Origin: Bathymodiolus brooksi
Taxonomy: Eukaryota > Mollusca > Bivalvia > Mytilida > Modiolidae
Direction: 5' to 3'
Assembly (NCBI GenBank): GCA_963680875.1
Contig: OY804580.1
Location: 96,067,353-96,131,352 of the forward strand
Length of the DNA stretch: 64,000 bases
The notes beneath the pieces were generated by a model that did not search any database, was not told the DNA's origin, and saw only the letters and a list, made by a program, of their open reading frames with translations. Positions within the stretch are counted from its first letter, which is position 1. Each line of letters begins with the position of its first letter. The position numbers and the translations under genes are program-made. Shown piece by piece: positions 22,271-34,923 of the stretch.

Positions 22271-22854
22271 TATAGGTCCATATATCTCAGTTAATAATAT
22301 TGTTTAAAAAAAAATATTGGACTTCGTCCCAAGTTAGGTAATACCTATTCCATATTAGATGTAAAGGATTGCACACATTATTGTGGGGCACATGTACAAG
22401 TTAAGACAATGGAGACAAGTTGTGAAGTTGTACTTTCCTAAGTACATTGACAAGGTACAATGTAGTAATTATTGAGATAAAACTGACGTGTCATACAGTT
22501 TGGTTACACTGGGAGGATATTTCAATATGTTTTTATTTGTTTTAAAAACATTTTCGGGTTCAGACATTGTTTAGATTGGAGAAATGGAGCGCTGGAGATG
22601 GTGTGTCGTGATAACCCTCCCTTTTTTTTTGTAATGTGACCATAGGTACATTTCCGCGTGATGTCTTCAACCTCTAAAATAACTAAAAGGGACAAACAAA
22701 TGTTTCTGATGTGAACTGTGCTAATTACCCACTTAAGACACGCCTTCATTCAATGTTGTGCATCATTTCCTTTGCTGAGATGGGAATATATGTACGCTAT
22801 GGCGGCCGCCATTAAAACATGGATGCACCCGGCGCGTATCTGTATCCGCCCCTG
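22271..22854. other. Non-coding region, nothing recognised
   Basis: No supported gene, RNA or repeat. The minus-strand 75-aa frame at 22522-22749 has no recognisable motif. Confidence 0.35.
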
Positions 22855-23798
22855 TAGAATGTGTAAATAAATATAAGTACCTAGGTGTCATCCTATCTGC
22901 CTCTGGAACATTTAAGGAGGCGAGAACTGCTTTGTTTAATAAAGCAATGAAAGCATCTTTTAAATTATATAAAGATTTAAAGAATGCTGATCCCCCGATT
23001 AAAACCTTACTACACCTTTTCGATCATATGATTAAACCCATTGCCCTTGATGGTGTTAAAATATGGGGGTTACTTACCCCAGCAATGTTAAAGAAAAATC
23101 TTGAACTTTATGACCTATTCAAGGATTGGGAATATGAGAAACTCAATTTTAAATTTTGTAAATATCTACTTGGGGTAAATAAAAGAAGTACCAATATTGC
23201 TGACTGTTTTATCAGAATTGGGTAGAATGCCACTTTTTATATCACATAGTACTGCTATGTTTACATTTTTACATAGATTAGAAAACTCTGACTGCAATTC
23301 TTTAGTATATCATGCACTGAAAGAAAGTATATCATTGCACACAAGTAAAGTTAACTGTTGGTTCTCCACTATAAGTTGCTTGAGAGAAAAACTAGGATTA
23401 GACCTAGATGTTTGTAAGAAAATGAAATTATATAAATTTAAAGTAGAGCTAAAAAAAGTACTAAGAAAAAACTTTATGATATATTGGCACAAAATAAAGG
23501 ACATTTCCATAAATACTGGCAAATTATGCACATATTTTACTTAGAAAGACACTTTTAAATTTGAAGAATATTTACATATCAAAAAATTTACATACAGGCA
23601 AATATTATGCAAATTTAGAATCAGTGCCCATAGTTTACGAATTGAAACTGGTCGCTACGAAAAAACTAAAGACAGTTCTGGAAATTATTCAAAATTGGAA
23701 AAGGAGAATCGGATATGTAAATTCTGTAATCTACGTATGGTAGAGGATGAATTTCACTTTTTACTAAATTGTCCTTTATATAGTGATATTTGCAGTCT
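22855..23798 (+). pseudogene. LINE relic: RT thumb and C-terminal Cys/His motif
   Basis: The frame opens with 'NKYKYLGVILSASGTFKEAR', the conserved post-palm KYLG block, and continues to 'KFCKYLLGVNKRSTNIA'. After a frameshift near 23200 it goes on with 'VLSELGRMPLF', a TAG at 23542-23544, then 'KFRISAHSLRIETGRYEK' and 'RICKFCNLRMVEDEFHFLLN' + C. This is the same C-terminal zinc-motif type as LINE B (2049-2812), so the two are related families. The RT palm and the 3'UTR are absent; both ends are truncated. Confidence 0.8.
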
Positions 23799-25079
23799 TC
23801 GAACTAAGGCGGTAGTCCGAAGCCCGTGGCGTGTAAAATTGTACACGGGCGTATAAAATGAGTAGTTCCACAAGTCCGACGGGCCTGTGAAAAAAAGTCA
23901 TATAGTTTCAAAAGTTGATTTCATAAGATATTGTGTGTAGATATTTAGTTTATTGTTCTCCGTTTTCAGTTGCTGCCGAGTCAATGCAAAAAATGGGTAG
24001 GCAAACAAGTCCTTTTAAGAATTTCCGATATTCGAAATAGATTTAGGTGTGTCTGTTTTTTGCAATTTGATTGGTTGATATTTTTAGGAAATTACTATCA
24101 TGTAGGTTTTAAAAAAGGACGAGAAGCAGGGCTCACGTTAGAGGGCGAAGTAGTTGCGTTGGGAAAGTTGACTTCGATTTCTCGTTGGTCAAAAGCGAAG
24201 TTCAAGTAGCCTTGTAATTTTGAAGAGTCGCCCTAGGCTATGTTGCCCGCGTATTTTTGCCACGTGCCATTTATGAAAATATCGATATCGTGTTTATTGA
24301 ATTCTATGTTATTCATTAAGTATTTTGAAAGTGACTTTCTTGAAAAGTAATCCATTTCGGTTTAAAGAAACTTTAATTTCGTTCAAAATCAAATAAAAAT
24401 GGCACCACGAGAAACTTTTGATTAATTTTTTTTCTCAACCCTGTGACATAAAGTCTGAGTTCTCATATATAATATGTTCATATTTGAGAAGGTTGGTCAT
24501 TCAAAATTCGTTGAAATGCACGGAGACACTTCAGATTTTTTTCGATCCGCTTCCAAATCCGATCGTTTTTTTTTTTTATTAATTGCAATCTATTTATAGA
24601 ACTGTTGCTGACAGACCTGTGTCTACGTTAAGGGTTAATACCTCTGCAGTTAGAAAATATACTTTGAACTACAGTAGTTTTGTTTCATTGCATTGTTGCA
24701 CTCTGATTTGAGGTCTGACAAATAATAATTACAATCTTTACTTTTAGTTGCTTCAGTTTATGACTGTCAGTACTAGTGTCAATATACGTTCGTGCTATAT
24801 TTGCATTCCCTAGCTTTCTATAGATAGTTGGACCGTTGAGCAAATTGGCATATACTGCACATATTTCTTCTGCTGAAAATACGATATTTGTGCTTTAATT
24901 GATCTGATTTATTAATAACTCTTCATAATTGTCAGTGTTAACATTTATTATTGTGCTTTGACTTAAATGTTTTTTCCATCAGCTGTGGTATCAACCCTAG
25001 AATAACATTATATTACAAAAGTCAAAATATGTCATGTCTTCTTTATTTGGTTTTTTTAATTCTTTTATATGTTGATCTT
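23799..25079. other. Non-coding region, nothing recognised
   Basis: No gene or RNA was identified. The 79-aa frame at 23970-24209 has no known motif. Two short 'gcccgtggcgtgtaaaattg' and 'tacacgggcgtataaaatg' blocks near 23820-23860 form a weak inverted repeat. Confidence 0.35.
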
Positions 25080-25137
25080 TGTATGCCCCTTGTGGGTCCA
25101 AAATTGGAAAAATAAAAATTCTTGATTCTTGATTCTA
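25080..25137 (+). mobile_element. LINE 3' end with (GATTCTT)n tail
   Basis: It reads 'tgccccttgtgggtccaaaa', then 'ttggaaaaataaaaattctt' and 'gattcttgattct': an AATAAA-type signal followed by a short tandem tail. It is the same family as the minus-strand tail at 22051-22105. The body upstream shows no recognisable coding part. Confidence 0.6.
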
Positions 25138-26430
25138 TAATGTTTGCGATCTGGTATCTTCCACGGTTCGGAAAATTATTCATTCAATCTGTTGTAAAAT
25201 GTACACTACATGTACGAATTTCATTTTACAGAAATCGGAAACCTTTTTGTGTCAATCTTTAGGTAATCATTGAAAAACTTTTCCCCAACAACGGAGAGAA
25301 AATCGCTGACAGTAATGTCAAACTACGGGAACGATCTGGCCTGTCACTTCTTTTAAACTTTTCATAGTTCATGTACACGGCTACATTTTAATGACAATTG
25401 GGAGTGGTTTTCTTTTTTGGAACCAGAACTTTTGTTTACAAATAAAAAAATAACAGGAAAAGTTAACAGTTGTTTATATAACAGAAAATGACAGCACCGT
25501 TTGTTATTTCAACAAAGTGAGATACTTGTTTGGAATGAATAACCAACTGACATTACCCCGAACTGAGAAGTTATTTTACTCTAAAATCACTTCTTCATAG
25601 TGGATTGAAACAAGTGATGTCACTCTTCACTCTGAGGAGTGCAAGAGCGGTCCTTGTAGTGGCATTAGTCTACTCTTTTCCGTATGTCTTTAATGTGATC
25701 TACATCTACAGGATACTTCTAAGCTTCAATGTGTTGAATTGGCATTGATCTCCCCTTACACAAACCAGCCTTTTATTGTCCCCATCCGATGGACTAGCAT
25801 CGTTTCTTAAGACCATCATAGCCAATGGCATCAAGGTTGTCAAAAATGTTATAACAAGTAAATTCAGGTTTCATTTGATAGCAATATATGCATTGGGATG
25901 TTTTCGCAATTTCAGCTGCACACCTGTACCTACCAAAATTACCTTGGAGAGCCCCCTGCCCCCAATCCCCGTGAGACTAGTGAAAGAATGAATTTTAATG
26001 ATATTGATAAAAAACATTTAATCTGAAAACTGTTTATATATTGATATCTGATGTCTTTTTGTCATAAAAAAAATGTCACAAAATGTTTGGGCCACCATTA
26101 TGCCATTTGGACCAGTGACTCTAATTTTTTACTGGCCCAAATTTTTTTTTTCGGGCAAGACAAAGGCTTGCCCTCATTTCAAGCACTGAATGTGAAGATT
26201 TGTTCCACTGGAACTGTGTTCCATACCATAAATGTATACATACAGGTATGTAGTTGCACCTTTAATCATTACTGTATTTGACCTAAAAGGGAGTCCTTTT
26301 AAAAAGATCAAGTGGAATTTGAGTAGGGAATGCATATTGGGTCAAAAAGGGTAGTTTTTAGTCTTTCAAGAAATTCTTTGCATTTTACTTATAGTAATTG
26401 CTTGAATCTATATACATGTATCATTTTTAG
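25138..26430. other. Non-coding region upstream of the multi-exon gene
   Basis: No gene was recognised. Promoter or 5' non-coding exons of the gene starting at 26431 may lie here. The first coding exon is directly preceded by TTTTTAG, so at least one upstream non-coding exon is likely. Small open frames at 25776 and 26051 have no motifs. Confidence 0.35.
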
Positions 26431-26541
26431 ATGGATACTCCAGTGTCACATACACACACACAAGATACAAGAAAGTGCTTGTTTAAGAGTCCTGTAGATG
26501 CAATGCAAGAATGTGACCTACCTGGATATGTTACACCACTT
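26431..26541 (+). CDS. Exon 1 of the uncharacterised gene
   Basis: It begins ATGGATACTCC right after an acceptor-like TTTTTAG and ends at CTT|GTAAGTAC. It encodes 37 residues, 'MDTPVSHTHTQDTRKCLFKS' and on to 'LPGYVTPL', ending in phase 0. The Met may be an internal residue of a longer exon chain, since an acceptor precedes it. Confidence 0.6.
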
Positions 26542-27193
26542 GTAAGTACTTAGATCAGAGAAAATTAAAAGAGGAACTGATAGTAGTATTTTTTCATGAA
26601 GTTTAAATTATGGCGAGCAAAAAACAATTCTTCCAGAAACTAGTTAGACATCCATAATACAGCAATAAAAGTGCACAGGTTCCTTTTGTTTATACTTGCT
26701 CAGGTTTTCTCTCATGCACATTTACTTCATATCCGTTCTTTTTTCAATACATGTTTCATTCACCAAAAAAAAACTACACTTAACTACTCTTTAGTAAACA
26801 CTTGATGTATTTTATTTAAATGTAAAATCTAATGTAAATCAAGTTCAGCCCTTTGATTTGAACAAATAAAGGGCTACGCCGAGCTCAGCATGATACAACC
26901 ACATCATGTCGACCAAGGAAATGTGAACAAGTGTACTTTAAAGTGAATGTGGACACAGTTTTTAGCTAGACACAGTAATTTGCTTGACACAAAAGATGGC
27001 TGCCAAAGGTTAAAATGCACTGCCTTTACCTACATGTACCTGTACTCATCAAAACATATCATAAAAAAGTTTGTCCAAATCTGTATATCTACCTACTCTA
27101 CTTTGTTGTCTATAAGAGGCATTTAATATATGTATATGTACATGTGCAGTTACATGTATCAAGATTGTTTCATGTTGCCATTGTGTATTTCAG

Positions 27194-27446
27194 GGATTTT
27201 CACATAAGCGCAACAGGAATATTAGTTGGTCGCCTCTAAAATGCACACCACAAAAGAGCCCTCCAAAGAAGAGAAGTAGAAATAGAACTTGGTCACAGCA
27301 GGAATTGCGCTCCCTGGTAGAATATGTTGCTTTGCACAAAGATGCTCAGAACTCAGAAAACGAATGGCCTGCTATGAATGATGACAACAATTACTGGTTT
27401 AAAGCAAATGAATTTATCAAGCAGACTTGTGAAAATGTACGAGGAA
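27194..27446 (+). CDS. Exon 2: basic region and SANT/Myb-like domain
   Basis: Preceded by TATTTCAG and followed by GTAAGTA. It encodes a basic stretch ('KCTPQKSPPKKRSRN', a likely nuclear signal) and then 'RTWSQQELRSLVEYVALHKD', 'WPAMNDDNNYWFKANEFI' and 'QTCENVRG'. The Trp/Phe spacing and the trailing R-G/S/T at the exon junction ('RGTTSCRAKVVNYF' with exon 3) look like a SANT/Myb DNA-binding helix-turn-helix. The gene may bind DNA or chromatin; this is inferred. Confidence 0.7.
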
Positions 27447-30099
27447 GTAAGTATTTGTACATTTTTGTTTGTACACACAGAGAGCACCATTTTTAAGAGG
27501 TCAGCATGGTGAAATGAGGACCCAAGACCTGGCACACATGGTGACATGACCTGATCAAGGCCATAGGTGGAGGTTAGGTCAAGGAACCTCATTTTACCAT
27601 GTTCATAGTGACCTCATGAAAAGTAATTAATTGTTTTATTATACCAATAAAAATAACAAGATTCTATAATTTATGTGCAATATTTTATTAGAATTTTGTT
27701 ATTAACAGTATTAGTGGTAATATTTGGCTCTTTCTTCGGTCTACAGCACTTCTATTGCATGCTCATAAAATTACATTTTTTTACAGGTACAATATTATTG
27801 AGGCTGGCAAAACTGTTGCAGATGTGTAGTTTATATCTTGAAGAAATAAAATAAATAATTTCATCTTCATATCATATTTCGTTATTTCTCAATACTTTCG
27901 TTATCTTGCTCAATTGTCCGAATTTACCGACATGAAAAGGGACACGTGAACGGTACTTATATGCACCGGATTTAAATTACACATGTTTTGTTTAAAAAAC
28001 CAGGTCATGCTTGAAAAGATTCTCAAATAAGGTTATAATAATCAAATCTCAGCTTTCAAAAAGATAATTTTTCAATTATTTAAAGAATTACAAGATCACA
28101 AAGTTGTTGACAATTTTAACGTAACGTCTGTCCATTACTTGCTGGATAAGATTTGTATTAATACCAATTATTTAGAAGTCATTTGCTTTAAAAATTTCTC
28201 TCAGTCGACTCTGTTTTATTTATCTCGTTCACCTTCATCTATGAAAGCTATTAACTGTCATTCGTTACTTCCCAAAACAACTTTGAAATGTTGATGGAAA
28301 GTTCTGTCCATTTTTAGGTGGTTACGTTAAGGCGAAATCCCCACTGTTAAATTTGGTAACGATAAGAATAGGCATGTTAAAACGAGGTTCGAGTTTGCGC
28401 ATACGTCTCTTTATCTATTATATCCAGTTGATGGAATCCTCCAGTTCAGGGGATAACAGCTCGACAACGAGGAAGTTTGTCTGTCCAAATTGTTACGTTA
28501 AAAATCTAAGTTACGTTAGTGTGAAAATAATCAAACAAAAACGATAGCGGACACCAGGTTTTAATTGATTTTAACGTTCTTACACATCATTCACTGTAAA
28601 AGAATATTGTGGACACTTGGATTACAAAAATATCGCAGTGTGGTAAAAATGCAGACGATCATCAATCGAGATAAGTTGTTTTGGACAGACATTGCTAAAA
28701 AAAATTATGAAACAAGGACAGACAGATTAAGTCAGAATATACAAATTTGAAAACCTGTAAATCAAATTAATCACCCTGTGACAATATTAAAGATTACTGA
28801 AGCATCTTCTACTAGCTAGGACAAAAATGATTAACTGACATTAAATCTGTTAATTACTTTGTCATATCATGAAAATTCATGTAACTGGACAGATATTTAA
28901 TTTTATTTCTAGACAGTACATTCAAGGATGGTCCAGCTTAGACTGACTTAGCTTGCACAGATCTAGATAAAGACACTCATAAGGACAATTAAATAAAATT
29001 TAATTTAATTATTATACTAATAAAAATAAATTTAATTATTTTACTATTTTCAATATTTATATTTTTCGCACAGAAGGCATAAGGACTTTCTGTTGATTTT
29101 GAAAATGTTCACTCAGTATTCGGCCCCCAAATTAAGCCATTGTATGTTTTCTGGAGTTGAAATTTGATGTATGTGGATCTTTCTAAACTGCTGGAGGAAC
29201 CTTTTTGGTCAGTTGAAGATGATATAAAACAATCTTTATCATTCTGTTTGTATAAAGTTTTATTTTCCATCATGTCTGTCCATGTTACATGATAACGACT
29301 TGTTGTGCAGTGTGATTTCAACAATCTGATTATTCTTTATTCGGACTGTAAAGTGGTGTTATAAGCTATGTTATTCTGCTACCAATCAGGGTCTTTCAAA
29401 ATTTCAACAGATTGAAAGAGTCCTACCAATTAAATGGTGTTGTAGCAAAATTATATTTCATGGTAGATTTTTCTTGAAAATGTACAACTGGTTTCCGTCA
29501 TTAAGGCCATCAATTTTTTTCTGTTTGATGAAATAAATAGCTTATAATGAATAATTGTAAGCTTGTGCTTGGTAATTGATGGTTATTAGTGGGTTTAAAT
29601 ATTTAAAAATCACAGAAATTATTAATTTGATCATGTCTGTCCATGTTACGTGAAAATAGGAGGAGGATTCCTTTGATGATACGGGGAAAACAATATGATA
29701 CTCGTATTATCTTTGCACTTTTTTTTCAGTTGCAGTGAATATGTAGCTGTATAAAAATTATGAAGTTTTCTAGTTTCAGTTCAGTTTTAATTTTTCACTG
29801 CATTGTCCACACAAATGGTCCCTAGAGCAAATAATGACCCATTTGGAAAACTATTGTTTACTTTACTGATATACACTTCAGGTACTAGAATTAGATTGTG
29901 ATTTCCTGTTTACAAACAGATGAAAAAATTAGTGTTGATTTCAGCCAAAAAACCACTGGAACTTTACTGTAAGTCTGAAACAGAGTTTTAATGAACACTT
30001 GCTTGCAAGTAACTGATGCCAACTGAATTCAATCATGGTCTTGAACAATTCAGTTACTTTTTTGTACAATAATAATTGTTTTTCTTTTTAATTTTCCAG
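27447..30099. other. Intron 2
   Basis: A 2.65-kb intron bounded by GTAAGTA and TTTTCCAG. No nested gene was recognised. The small frames at 27353-27592 (minus), 28353, 28565 and 29109 have no motifs. Confidence 0.6.
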
Positions 30100-30755
30100 C
30101 TACATCATGCAGAGCCAAGGTAGTGAATTACTTCAGAAAAACTTTTAAAACAGTGTCTGATGCTGAAGAAGAATTTTCAATAGATTATGAAGATACATGT
30201 ACTACAAATATATCAGATGATTCCAGCTTTATTGAAGTGTCAACTCCATCAACACCTGCAACACCCTATAGTGTGGAAAACTTTGTGGATTATTATTTGT
30301 CAAAATTCAGTAAAGAACAAGTAACAACTATTTGGAAGAAACTAGGGAAAGAGGTTGCTATCAATGAGAAAGTACAGACTTTAAGATCAGTTTTGTCTGA
30401 ACATGAGCTTATTAACATAATTCAAACAGCATCAAGTAACTGCCGTGAACAAATATTGATATCAAATTTTACAAGTCTTCATCCAGAACACCAAAAACAG
30501 AGTCTAGACAAGTTGTTTGAGATGTCAGCTTACACCGAAGGATTGAAAGCAGGTACTGATAAATTTGTGAGCCTTTCCATTCAAGCAATGAAAACACTCA
30601 AAAAGAAAGGAAAACCAAATGTCATAAAAGACTTTGTAAAGTGTTTAGGACTGACCAGGCCAGATTCCCAGGAACCTCTTATGCCAGTCGACCGCATGCC
30701 ATTTGGCTTAATTCAGCATCAAATACAGTTCTTTTGTGCCAGTGATATACGACAG
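30100..30755 (+). CDS. Exon 3 (656 bp)
   Basis: It starts after TTTTCCAG and ends CGACAG|GTAAAC. It encodes about 218 residues: the end of the SANT-like segment, then an acidic Ser/Thr-rich linker ('EEEFSIDYEDT', 'STPSTPATPYSVENF') and a mostly helical stretch with 'IQAMKTLKKKGKPNVIKDF' and 'LMPVDRMPFGLIQHQIQFF'. The frame is fully open, which suggests selection until recently. No family assigned. Confidence 0.7.
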
Positions 30756-30947
30756 GTAAACATTGTTTCAATCATTTTTTCATATATATACATTTGAAAA
30801 TAACTATGTGAAAAGAAAATTATCTATTATTCTAATATGACGTCCTTCAAACGCTTTGAGTCCAAACCCGTGGTAAAAATAATATTAATATATGACGTCA
30901 TCGACAATTTATAACGATATTTTACCAATTTTTACATATTAGAATCG

Positions 30948-31105
30948 AAATAATTCATGGAAGCCATACGTATATATTGTTTTTCCCACGGGTAGGCCTT
31001 TATGTCAGCTTTTTACCACTCGCTTACGCTCGGGGTAAAACTTCATGACATAAAGACCTACCCGTGGTAAAAACAATATATACATATGGCTTCCATGAAT
31101 TATTT
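30948..31105. repeat. Foldback element in intron 3
   Basis: Arms of 60 bp at 30948-31007 and 31046-31105 are near-perfect reverse complements; each contains 'attcatggaagccata' and 'acgggtaggc/cctacccgtgg' blocks. They surround a 38-nt loop with 'ccactcgcttacgctcgggg'. Probably a small foldback/MITE insertion; it would form a hairpin in the pre-mRNA. Confidence 0.85.
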
Positions 31106-31571
31106 CTTAAATAATATAGATGAAAAGGTTAAAACGACAGTTCCATTGTACATATAACATTAACAGCATATGGTTGACTTAATTTCACTGCAGTATGCAC
31201 TCATAAAGTACTAGTAGATATAATAAGGAAGAGTCAACAATGCAGAACACCATAACAAGATACATGTATACCAAACAAACAACCCAAAATAAAAGCAACA
31301 GAAAAGATGCAGAGACAAACAAACAAATACAACAGGAAGTCGAGACTTAGTCACAAAATTATGGTGGGGAAAATATGCACTTCTTTTTTTATGACAGTAG
31401 CAAAATAAATCCATGGTTTGGTTTTTAAAAGAATACAGTATAACTTATATTTTATAATGGAGTCTATATACTGATATTGCTAAATACCTTGTTTATCTAA
31501 CTAAGCTTCACATATAATATTCATATCTTATAGCTTCATCCAAATACAATCAGTTTTTAAATTTTGTACAG

Positions 31572-31703
31572 ATATCAATACCAGATTATTATTATCAGTG
31601 GATAGAAACCTTAGACGCAGAGTTCGAAGACAGACTTGGAAGAATTTTAAGAGGTCCAATGTGGAGTTGGCAGTCATTGGATTGTATTGGAGATCCTTTA
31701 AAG
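31572..31703 (+). CDS. Exon 4 (132 bp)
   Basis: Between TTGTACAG and GTACTTTG; 44 codons in phase 0 reading 'ISIPDYYYQWIETLDAEFED' and on to 'SLDCIGDPLK'. It continues the open frame of exon 3. Confidence 0.65.
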
Positions 31704-32362
31704 GTACTTTGTAATTTATTTGCCTTTGTCAGTACATTCCAGTTTTACAAACAGATATAGTGTAAATGGACAAGAGTCAAAATCACATGAATACCAGGAT
31801 TTAAATTAACATAAAGTAGATCAACAGCATATTTTCTAAAAAAAAGACAGATGGATGAATGCAGTGAGACAAAATTGCTTACTGGGAAATATTATAAAGC
31901 AAAAGATTGTGCTTTTATACATTTTGTAGCTGTTCCTCATCTCGAAGTCATTATAAATATGATAAAGCTTCAAACAGTGAGTCAAGATCAAGACAGCTTA
32001 GTAGTACATTTTGCTATTTATAGATAACTGCTATTAGCAGTACACAATTTGTGTGTTTTTTTTATTCATATGTATTATTGCAGGAGTACATCAATAAATT
32101 ACAAACAGAATAAGTTGCTTGATTTAATTATACATATTTCATAAGACAAACACTTTACATGTAAATACATAATCATACATACAGGACACTATTAATACTG
32201 TCAGAAAAACATTTGTTGTTTTATGTTATCTTTAAGCTGTTGTTTACATTGACCATTGCATTTCAAGTTTGTATCTTTTCAGCAAGGTAATACTTGATTT
32301 GATTTTATAGACGTGTAAATAGTCAACCTTTGCATATTGTATCTTTATTGTACATGTTGTAG

Positions 32363-32449
32363 GCACGAGTAAATTTGGCTGTAGTAAGCAAATCAACTAT
32401 AAACAGAAGAACAGCTTCCTCTGACTTCACAGATTCACCTACCATGCAG
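32363..32449 (+). CDS. Exon 5 (87 bp)
   Basis: Between TGTTGTAG and GTACTTGC; 29 codons in phase 0 reading 'ARVNLAVVSKSTINRRTASS' and 'DFTDSPTMQ'. It is too short to stand alone, but its phase fits both neighbours. Confidence 0.6.
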
Positions 32450-33064
32450 GTACTTGCACATTTCAAAGCAAGTGACAACTCTTTTCAGCTGATAAAGGCT
32501 TAAATAGACTTTCATATCTCATGGCACCTGTACATGACTACATGTACATTTGTATGTTTTGTAAAACATTGATGATTCTATTTGGAAAAGACTAGAACTC
32601 ATTACATTAGTTGCAAAAAAGACCAAATATGGGGTAAATGTACAATGGGATGAAATCACATCGTAGAGAAGGTCACAAACATGATGCAAAGATACATGTC
32701 CAATACTTTTAATGCTGTTCATCATCTTGCTGTAACCGTAAGATCTGATATATACATGAAGTGTAATATATATTCTGAAAAAAATAACGACTTTCAGAAA
32801 GCTAAGAGTTCACTGAAGATGTGCAATGCATCTATTTTAAGTGTTTTCTTGAAATAAAAAAAAAACAGTCAAAAAAGAGAGAATTTCTAAAGGAATGTTA
32901 TTTATCTGCTGTTGTTCATCTTCAAATCACAGTGAGAAATTCCTCAATGAATAATTATATAAATTGAAATACAAAGTATCCTGAATGTCAGCATGTTGTG
33001 CTCGTAATCTGCATGCTGTTGCTTTGTTTATTTTTCATTAAGTATTCCTACATTTATTTTTCAG

Positions 33065-33734
33065 TTACCAGCTATAAAGTTGTTGACGGACACCAACCCA
33101 GCAGGGCGATATTGGATAAAACTTGATGGTACTGACGTTAAAGAAGCTCTACAACATTCTGTAAAAGACAAATGGGCAGGTGATGTAGATGTGAATGACA
33201 ACAAACTACAACAACTACGTGAAGAGTACGAGTCAAGAGTATCATTCATTAACTCTTGTACCTCAACAACCGATGTAGATACTGCAAAGGAACAGCTATT
33301 GGTAGATTTAGAGGATGATCAGACTTTTCTTGACACGGCATTCAAAGCAGCTAGCAAAGAATTACGAAAGAAGTTTGACAAAAAAAATGCAAGCTGTGAG
33401 ATACTGAAAGCCTTGAATGGGGATGTCGTCGAGTGCAATTCACTTCTTCAGGAATGTATGAATTTTATTCACAAGTTCAGTAATAACTGTGAATTTTGTG
33501 GTGTTGCTAAATCAGTGGAAAGTGATTACCAATTGTATTTGAAAAACTTTTTCAAGAAGAGAACAGCCGCAACCCATGTTCTTGTTATTGCTGTTTCTGA
33601 TGAGCGACGAAGTAGCAAACCATATACACTTCCCGTCCAGTATTTACCATATAAATCCTTAAGGGATCAGTACATTAGAGATATTACAGCGCCATTAAAG
33701 AAGACGATGACTGATGCAGGCCTTAAAGTTGTTG
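33065..33734 (+). CDS. Exon 6 (670 bp)
   Basis: Between TTTTTCAG and GTGAGTAT; 223 codons plus one base, fully open. It includes a helical stretch ('KLQQLREEYESRVSFI', 'AFKAASKELRKKFDKKN'), a C-x2-C pair ('NNCEFCGVAK'), then 'ATHVLVIAVSDERRSSKPYT' and 'YLPYKSLRDQYIRDITAPLK'. The hydrophobic strand 'HVLVIAVSDE' and the following 'GLKVVG|VVTDGE' recall the alternating strands with acidic residues of an RNase H-like core, but this is only a hint. Confidence 0.7.
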
Positions 33735-33799
33735 GTGAGTATCTAAACCTACCAGTACAACTTATTAGATTATGACATAATTAAATGCTTTTTATACGC

Positions 33800-33965
33800 C
33801 CTATTTATTTTGGGGTCATTAGGTCAAAGGTCACCGTTACTATGAATAGAATTTCTGACAACAGGATAGTTTCTGCACAATAACTTTGGTTCTGTATATT
33901 GGATCTTGACCAAACTTTGTCACATGATTCCCCTGTGGAAGGAGAAAACCCTATTTATATAGACG
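33800..33965. repeat. Dispersed 'ggtcaaaggtcac' repeat scrap in intron 6
   Basis: The block 'ggtcattaggtcaaaggtca' followed by 'tgcacaataactttggttct' and 'gaccaaactttgtcacatga' resembles a repeat common in bivalve introns. Only similarity of pattern supports it; boundaries are approximate. Confidence 0.4.
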
Positions 33966-34303
33966 GGTATATTTTGTGATGCACACATTTCTTGTTAGAC
34001 TATGAAATCATAACACATGGCTACAAATTTATGTTTCGTGACTAAATGAATACTGTTGGTTCATAATGCATCGAATTCCACACCTAGAGTTAATACACAA
34101 TTTTAATTATACTTCTATCTGTTGATTATTTTTATCGGTTAAATATACATGTGCAAAAGAACTGAAAAGCTAAAAAAAACAACTGCTTAGTTCTTAAAAA
34201 CAATGCACCTTTTTACTTGTTTTTGTAACTGGAAAAAAATATTTTGTTAATTCTCAGTTATTGATATTTTAATGAAACAATTGTTCCTTTTGTTATTTTA
34301 TAG

Positions 34304-34450
34304 GAGTGGTAACAGATGGTGAATTTAGCTCTCTTAGAACACAAGGAGAAACTGGACCATTACATATTTGGTAGTTAGTGCACGATTCCAAAGAAGCAGT
34401 TAGAAAGATGAACCGAAACACGCTGATATCTATGTTGACATATGCAGGAG
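34304..34450 (+). pseudogene. Exon 7 with in-frame stop
   Basis: Between TTTTATAG and GTAAACAT. In phase it reads '(G)VVTDGEFSSLRTQGETGPLHIW', a TAG at 34373-34375, then 'LVHDSKEAVRKMNRNTLISM'. One substitution (for example CAG to TAG) would explain the stop, which truncates the product in the middle of an otherwise open gene. Splice sites and phases on both sides remain intact. Confidence 0.65.
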
Positions 34451-34923
34451 GTAAACATTTAATTTTACTGTTCATTACTTAAGTTCTAAACTTTTTGAAA
34501 AAAATCAACATGGTATAATTTTGATTCTGTACATCATAAAAATGTTCCGATCTATCAAGAGAGATAACACAACACCAATGCAAACTTTAAACACATGTAC
34601 ATTATAACTAAAAGTTAATATAAAAACAGAAAAGATATGGGTAAAAAGTACGAGACACAAATAAAGATTACAGAGTGAAATTTTTTGTGCATGAGCCATT
34701 CAAATTCAAGTCAAGAATTTTGACGACTTATAGTTTGTATTAGAAATTTTTGTAGCTATGTCATGTAAGTAGCCCTTCTACACAAAATATCCAAGATAAA
34801 ACTTATCATGATGATGTGAAATATAAGCACGATAAACTTTATTTTAAAGATTGTTGGTAAAAAAAAGTGTCAATACACTCATTAATAAATGTATATTAAA
34901 TGAATCTATTATCTTTGTTTCAG

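Noticed and set aside
31211..31414. Minus-strand 67-aa frame with hydrophobic stretch
   Set aside because: It lies inside an intron, with no motif or supporting signals.
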